From Priapulus caudatus (Eukaryota > Priapulida > Priapulimorpha > Priapulimorphida > Priapulidae), in NCBI RefSeq assembly GCF_000485595.1, contig NW_014577591.1:30964-64318 (forward strand): a stretch of 33,355 nucleotides of DNA. The letters are read 5' to 3'. The notes below the pieces were generated by a model, which saw nothing but the letters and a program-made list of their open reading frames with translations, did not search any database and had not been told where the DNA came from. Positions within the stretch are counted from its first letter, which is position 1. Each line of letters opens with the position of its first letter. The translations under genes and the position numbers were made by a program. Shown here piece after piece: positions 27,930 to 33,355 of the stretch.

Positions 27930-29216
27930 GGTACTTTGCTAGTAGCATATATATATATGCTCAGCAGGGTTCCACTGATAAACTAAATAACAACTTACAA
28001 CACTTAGCGACTCCCAACAAGCTTAAGGCACAGCATAAATTTGGCAGAGCATCGAAGAGAAGGGAAATTGCAGAGCAAAGCATGCATATGTGTTAAAGTG
28101 ATTACATCACCGTAAATCGTGAAAATTAAAAAAATATTTCCACTTTTTCACAAAATATAAGTAATTCTGTTCACCTTTTATGGTTAAATTGCTGCATTAT
28201 ACTTCCTATTTTACTATATTGTTCGATGTGAACATACACTCATGACTCATACATAGCCCATAGCAAGCAATTAATGTCAGGAACACAATATCAAATCGTC
28301 CACGTTTTTTGGATTTTTAACTAGTTGAGAAACAATCTTATCAGGTAAGAATTTGATGATAAGTTTAGTCCCGTTAGTTCTTACTTTTAATGTAAAAAAT
28401 GGCAACAAACATTTTACAAATTTTACCATAGAAAATTCGTGACGTAGTCAATTTAAACTACTAGTTTTAGGCAATATCGCTATTTTCCGCCTTCAAGCCA
28501 ATGTCCAAATTTCCACAATACAACCCAATTTTTCAACAATACAACTTTTCTCTCATGATTGCCACGACGTTTTATAGAGATAAGGGACATGTACTCTTAA
28601 TCACACATACATCTAGAGATATATGTGCAGCATGTCGTGACAGATAAGGTGCCTAAAGTGAATTTACACAAATCCCACACATGATATATTGTATATTCAT
28701 GATCAGGGATCGAGGATAGTTTGGGACCCCCGTTATATGTTTTCGCATATATGCTACACTAATGCACCAGTCAATTGAATGCCCCCCTCACCCGGACCCC
28801 CAGGAAAAGCCGGGGAATTTAACACTTCCCTAGTGTTACAAACATCAACTTCCCCGCCCATAAGGGACAGGTAGTCTGTTAAAAGCCCCTATAAACGGGG
28901 ATCATTTCTCAGATTCCAAACAAAATTAAATTCTGGTTCGTAAAGTCCAAGTATTTATTTATGTGAATTTCTGTCATATGACACCTTTTTCAAATAAACG
29001 TATCAATTGGTAAAGTACTGCAGACTTTGTAACGCCGAGTGCCCCATTTCCGGTGCGAGCTGTTGATTGTTAAATCACGGATAAATGGCGCCGCTGGTAA
29101 AATGTCTTGTTAATTTCCCGGCCACCCCGGGTTACTATGTCGTTAAATGCATGTTAAATCCCGGCTGTGGCTGTGTTAATTCCCCGCCACGTAATGTAAT
29201 GTAATGTAATGTATAT
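27930..29216. other. No gene; AT-rich flank with short repeats
   Basis: Mostly AT-rich. There are CCCCGG/CCGGGG-rich phrases near 28780-28870 (GCCGGGGAATTTAAC) and again near 29115-29190 (TTAATTTCCCGGCCACC, TTAATTCCCCGCCAC). A GTAAT pentamer is repeated four to five times at 29191-29212, next to repeat copy B. No recognisable coding frame. Confidence 0.5.
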
Positions 29217-29975
29217 AACAAGTGCCGTGGAGCGACAGCGCTCATCTAACGTCTACTGTGGTGACTCTGTGGTGGAGTGGTGGGATTCTAGTAAACCCTG
29301 TTAGTTCCAAATGTGTTCACATACACGCCGAAACAGTGGAAGGCACAGGGATGGTATCAGGAACCTTCTCAAAGGAATGTTTGTTGGGATCGTTATGAAA
29401 GTTGCCACGAGATGGCGCGTACGTTTAAGTGTCTTAAGATTAAAGATGGAAGCTCCCATCATACGTAGTAGCAACAACTATTTGCAAGACAGAATAGGTA
29501 AGCACTCATCCTTTTACCTACGCAAGCCTACAGACTGAAATAGAGAGCTGCCACCTGTAACTAATTAACACAGGCAAAAACTACACAGTACTATCACCAC
29601 TACATGCACTGGCAGTGGCCACTGGCAGTGGCATAAGTTACATGTAACACATTGACAGTACAGAATGCCATCGAAATTATACGATTTTAAAGAGCATAAA
29701 CCTTCTTCAAGCAAATTTAGCTTTTGAAATTTCACTGTGACATTGTAGCCTCATACATCCAGGCATGTATAGATTCTACTAGCAAACCCGGCAGTCAAAT
29801 TCTTTCTAACAGTAAACAAATCCATGTTTAACCCTCCTCTTGAGGGTCAAAAGGTTATCCGACACTTACTCTTCGCATGTCAGCAGAAAGTACATTTCAT
29901 GGTCCTTTCAATAAAGACATAAAAATGCTAGGTCCCCGCTGAAGCAAAAAAGTTTTTCAATTGCTCCGTCAGACC
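29217..29975 (+). repeat. AACAAGTGCCG dispersed family, copy B
   Basis: It starts AACAAGTGCCGTGGAGCGAC and follows copy A (18432-19190) at high identity through TTTTCAATTGCTCCGTCAGACC at 29975, then leaves the family. It lacks the TGACCTTTGACC block, the ACGG run and the hairpin end. The open frame at 29311-29538 lies inside the repeat. Confidence 0.85.
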
Positions 29976-30555
29976 GCTTGATACAATGTATGTACACATC
30001 ACATTTATGATCAACATCGGCTATGATTATATATCGGCTGCGCTTGCAAATATGCTCAACAACCAGTGCCACTATCCCGATTTTGACGATTTTGACCAAG
30101 CATTGAAATCTGGTATCCAACACAAGAATCTACTATCCCGCGGATATCGGGATACCGCTAATTTCGACCCCTGCTGCTAAACTAGCTAGGCTCGAGCCAT
30201 GACTAGTCCGTCCAGGCTCTGCGACTGCTTGACGTACTGTCTGACATTTTGAGAAGCGAGTACTACAGAGTAGGTAACTTGTGGCTAGATCACGATTTGA
30301 TCATCATCATGTTCAATCCGGTACCCCAGCTTTGTTTAGCACATTTGCGAAAATGAGGGTATCATCATTACGGCTGGCTACATTATTATACATCTACATC
30401 ACACTGCATACGAGTTTGCATTAGTACTAGCTCCAAGAAACGGTATTGCTAGGGTTAGAATACCGGTGTATTGCTAGGGTTAGAATACCGGTGTATTGAC
30501 GTTAGTCACACAGCCTGGTCGGGTTACATCAGTACATACTACTACTAGTACTAGT
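29976..30555. other. No gene recognised; 27-bp direct duplication
   Basis: An open frame at 29986-30180 (64 codons) has no recognisable relatives. At about 30442-30496 the phrase TATTGCTAGGGTTAGAATAC is present twice in tandem, ending in CGGTGTATTG. From 30538 TACTAG/CTAGTA repeats begin. Confidence 0.5.
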
Positions 30556-30560
30556 ACTAC

Positions 30561-30919
30561 ATGGCTTTACCTTGCTACTGATGTGTATACATTCACTTCA
30601 ATCGTTATTCAATTCTTAAAAGATTGTTTTTCAGAAACCCCACTTTGTTCCACTTTCCTAAATCACATTCGCCATTTACAAACAATTAGACCAATCAGAG
30701 CGAGTCTTACAATAGCCTGGTTCTCGCTTGTATCTGAGGCGCTGCGGGAGGCTATTGTAAGACTCGCTCTGATTCAGTGATTGGTCTGATTGTTTGTAAA
30801 TGGCAAATGTGATTTAGGAAAGTGGAACGAAGCGGGGTTTCTGAAAAACAATCTTTTAAGAAGTGAATACCGATTGAAGTGAATGTATACACATATCAGT
30901 AGTAAACCAAGTAAACCAT
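30561..30919. mobile_element. Foldback (long inverted repeat) element
   Basis: Left arm 30561-30719 and right arm 30751-30919 are near-perfect reverse complements over about 150 bp. Examples are TTTTCAGAAACCCC against GGGGTTTCTGAAAA, and GCGAGTCTTACAATAGCC against GGCTATTGTAAGACTCGC. A loop of about 30 bp separates them. No coding content beyond a chance frame. The transcript would form a very long hairpin. Confidence 0.85.
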
Positions 30920-31166
30920 TAAAATAACCCTCACCAAAATATAAAAAAGGTTATATGGGACAGAATTATTCAGTCTCTCCGTAGCCATACATAGCACATA
31001 CTACTATAGACCAATAAATTGTGCCCTAAAATTTTTTATATTCTGATGTTATTTTAGGGCCCAATAGCCTTCCATAGACAAAACCTGTGAATTTTGTCGT
31101 GCAAACTGCACGACAACCTTTTCACTATTTACGGCCGTGTTACATAGAAAATCAGAGAAATACCTA

Positions 31167-31349
31167 AAAACATCACGACATAAAAATCACGCAAACTTCG
31201 CTACAAACAAAACTGGCAATCTTGCATTGAACCGCACAATGACATTTCTCATCGGCCAATGAAATCATCGCTGTCCGGTGCGGTTCAATGCAAGATTGCC
31301 AGTTTTGTTTGTAGCGAAGTTTGCGTGATTTTTATGTCGTGATGTTTTA
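31167..31349. mobile_element. Inner foldback element
   Basis: Arms 31167-31237 and 31278-31349 are almost exact reverse complements (AACTGGCAATCTTGCATTGA against TCAATGCAAGATTGCCAGTT) with a 40-bp loop. It lies directly inside the left arm of the 31007-32066 element and has no match in the right arm, so it is asymmetric to the outer repeat. Confidence 0.85.
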
Positions 31350-31409
31350 ATAAAATAAACATGATTAAAGAGGAGAATACTGCATGACAAGCGTTTTGTA
31401 ATGTAGGTG

Positions 31410-31878
31410 CAGGGTTCTCCCCAAGGTGAAATTCAAACAGGGGTGGAGGGGGAAGGAGGTAGGGGAGCCGGAAGGGGAGGGCGGGGAAACTAGGGGGGGG
31501 GGGAGGGGGGAAACTAGGGGAGTCGGGGCGTGTATTTATACCGGTATCGACTAATTAATGGGTAAAAATCGCCACCACCCCATTAGACGGTAATTGTGCG
31601 GGTTCTTGATATATATAGATACCAGAGTCGGTGTACAGTTTAGTACAACAGGTTAAGCTGTGCAGTAGGTTAGCTGTAGTACTGTCTGCAGTGCATGCTC
31701 AGATGTCCTGGTCGAACGCATTTAAATTAGAGGATCGATTCCCGCGCTGGCAAACTTTTATTGTGGTGGAATTTAAACGGGGCGGAGGTAATTTAAACGG
31801 GCGCAACGATTCAAACAGGGGGGGAGTTTTCCAAACGGGGCGCGCGCGCCCGACGTTGCGCAAACGGGGAGAACCCTG
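31410..31878. mobile_element. CAGGGTTCTCCCC element inside the long-TIR element
   Basis: A perfect 13-bp inverted pair, CAGGGTTCTCCCC at 31410-31422 and its reverse complement at 31866-31878. A 5-bp direct repeat AGGTG touches both outer sides (31405-31409, 31879-31883). The interior is G-rich, with repeated (T)TTAAACGGG / TTCAAACAGG phrases near both ends. The 82-codon open frame inside is not recognisable as a protein. Confidence 0.6.
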
Positions 31879-32104
31879 AGGTGAGATGTTAATAAAGCGA
31901 CGGCTTTGGGTATTTCTTTGATTTTCTATGTAACACGGTCGTAAATAGTGAAAAGGTTGTCGTGCATTTTGCACGACAAAATTCACAGGATTTGTCTATG
32001 GAAGGCTATTGGGCCCTAAGATAACATCAGAATATAAAATTTTTTAGGGCACAATTTATTGGTCTAATACTACTATAGTCCGAGCCGACGCAGACCCCAG
32101 TAAA

Positions 32105-32447
32105 CCTGCACCCCCAGATTAGCAAAGCGGAGTTATAACGTCTGCATTTGCGGACAAATACTACTATTACTACTAGCTATGTCTAGGCATAGCTAGGCAG
32201 ACCTAGGTTGCCCCATTGCCATTGCCATTGGCATTGGCAGTATTGACTATTGGGCTATAGTACTAGTAATAGCAGTAGTAGTAGTAGTAATAGTAAGTAT
32301 ACTAGTATTAGTACTAGAGCTAGTAGTAGGGCCTAGTAGTAGTAGTACTAGTACTAGTAGTAGTAGTAGTAGTAGTACTAGTAGTACTACTAGTTGTCCG
32401 CAAATGCAGACGTTATAACTCCGCTTTGCTAATCTGAGGGTGCGCAG
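32105..32447. mobile_element. TIR element with TAG/CTA trinucleotide core
   Basis: Inverted repeats of about 50 bp: CAGATTAGCAAAGCGGAGTT.. at 32115-32157 and its reverse complement at 32394-32436, with weaker extension outwards (CCTGC). The inside is about 200 bp of TAG/AGT and CTA/ACT trinucleotides (for example 32266-32395), which is itself self-complementary. No coding capacity. Confidence 0.8.
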
Positions 32448-32997
32448 GGTTTGACACTAACCCACGTCCGACCGACCTAGTCGGGTAAATGCTTGGTCCG
32501 GTCGCATACAACCAGAGTGCTAGTAGCCCGACTGGTCGTGTTAGAATTGGTCATATATATTGCACTGAAAGATCACCTCTGGCTAGACTGGTTCGCGGCC
32601 GCACTGTTTGTCGCAGAGCGTGTACATTGTCTAGCAGAGCGTGAGGCCGGATACCAGTCTACCCTTCGGCAAAAACAATAACGTGGCTTGCTGCCAGCCG
32701 CAGTAGACGATCGATCGATAAACCGTGCGCTCGTGTATGCCGTGGTAGAATACGAATGCTGCACGTCAACTCGGCCCACGCGCGATTTAAAGCGCGGGAA
32801 ACAGCATCTATGAATTCATACGATGACACACTCTTATCTAAATAAAGTTTTTCATAACAATGGTCTGGGATCTATCATCGGTTTTACAAAGCGACAGATG
32901 ATCGATTAATCATCGATCATTTTAGTTTGCGGCAACGACGCGGTGACGCCGCGTCATCGTCGACACAATCGGTGTATTGCGAAGGAATATTGACATT
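32448..32997. other. No gene recognised; small palindromes
   Basis: The open frame at 32493-32681 has no recognisable relatives. There are near-palindromes at 32893-32920 (GATGATCGATTAATCATCGA) and 32937-32955 (GACGCGGTGACGCCGCGTC). Nothing else is supported. Confidence 0.5.
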
Positions 32998-33101
32998 ATT
33001 GTATGTGTAGCTAGTATTTAATGGTAAGTAAATTAAGGATACTGTTGGCATGATTGTATGTGTAGCTAGTATTTAATGGTAAGTAAATTAAGGATACTGT
33101 T
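32998..33101. repeat. 55-bp tandem duplication
   Basis: ATTGTATGTGTAGCTAGTAT through AAATTAAGGATACTGTT occurs at 32998 and again at 33053, essentially identical. It is a simple recent duplication. Confidence 0.9.
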
Positions 33102-33276
33102 AGGGTTACGGACGGGTAACACTCTAAAGGGCATTGCAACATAACTGCTCATCAAATTAAAAAAGAAAGAAAAAAAGTTCGAGTTGTACTCGGTCGTCCG
33201 ATTTTCTACTCGATTAATTAACTCGGCAGCCCAAACGAGTAATGATCGACGAACTCGATTAATCGGAACACCACTA

Positions 33277-33323
33277 AGTACTATAGCCTTTCGCTCTGCC
33301 GCAGGGCGAAGGGCTATAGTACT
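33277..33323. repeat. Perfect-stem hairpin
   Basis: AGTACTATAGCC plus TTTCGC pairs with GCGAA plus GGGCTATAGTACT across an 11-base loop (33295-33305). There is one G-T or mismatch in an 18-bp stem. It is surrounded by TACTAG repeats that run to the end of the window. Confidence 0.75.
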
Positions 33324-33355
33324 AAGTACTACTAGTACTAGAGCTATACTACTAG

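Larger units (their letters stand above)
31007..32066. mobile_element. Long-TIR element with 9-bp flanking duplication (nested)
   Basis: The left end is TAGACCAATAAATTGTGCCC and the right end in reverse is the same. The inverted repeats run about 160 bp (31007-31166 and about 31905-32066) with few mismatches, including the internal palindrome GTCGTGCAAACTGCACGAC. Both sides are flanked by ATACTACTA (30998-31006 and 32067-32075), a likely 9-bp target duplication. Long TIRs with 9-bp duplications are typical of Mutator-like elements (inference). The interior holds two further inverted-repeat elements and no transposase. Confidence 0.75.

Noticed and set aside
30440-30500. Interstitial telomere repeat (TAGGGTTAG)
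   Set aside because: Only one hexamer and a half per copy, inside a 27-bp tandem duplication. No TTAGGG array.

Overview
The window looks like nuclear DNA of an invertebrate animal, probably marine. It has spliceosomal introns with GT/AG borders, an animal-type collagen prolyl 4-hydroxylase gene, a FLYWCH/C2H2 zinc-finger gene, and large amounts of DNA-transposon debris (MITEs, foldback elements, Helitron-type helicase remnants, an integrase pseudogene) and simple repeats. The species cannot be fixed from the sequence alone. Several repeat termini resemble those I recall from lophotrochozoan and deuterostome genomes, but that is only an impression.

Left part (1-8.9 kb). Four consecutive plus-strand exons (3648-3801, 4054-4119, 4567-4732, 5961-6031) encode the last ~150 residues of a prolyl 4-hydroxylase alpha subunit. 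All catalytic residues are present and the splice phases fit. Upstream exons are not visible, so bases 1-3647 are intron or intergenic sequence filled with a 30-bp minisatellite, a long GA tract and a GGTAACGGC-type minisatellite. The introns carry a GA tract and a matching CT tract on either side of two exons. Three copies of one MITE family lie at 1.6, 6.8 and 7.2 kb.

Middle (8.9-20.8 kb). This part is almost pure repeat: terminal-inverted-repeat elements around a 10-N assembly gap, a 160-bp tandem repeat, TG-rich tracts, and members of a dispersed family that begins AACAAGTGCCG. On the minus strand, exons of a DDE-integrase-type gene (17435-14531) are recognisable but broken. Its last exon abuts a ~1 kb duplicate of the 3' end of the zinc-finger gene, in the same orientation.

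Right part (20.8-33.4 kb). The minus-strand gene at 21677-25267 is the one long intact coding region. Its product has three FLYWCH domains, two low-complexity tandem-repeat segments, acidic stretches and four C2H2/C2HC fingers, and is a likely DNA-binding regulator. Beyond it lie a tRNA-Ile-like relic, three remnants of Helitron/Pif1 helicase C-termini, another copy of the dispersed family, a foldback element, a nest of inverted-repeat elements (31.0-32.1 kb) with a matching 9-bp flanking repeat, and a TIR element filled with TAG/CTA trinucleotides.

The two real genes share no pathway. The P4HA product would act in the endoplasmic reticulum on collagen, and the FLYWCH protein probably acts in the nucleus. 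The most unusual feature is the linked pair formed by the FLYWCH-C2H2 gene and the integrase/zinc-finger-tail chimera 7 kb away.
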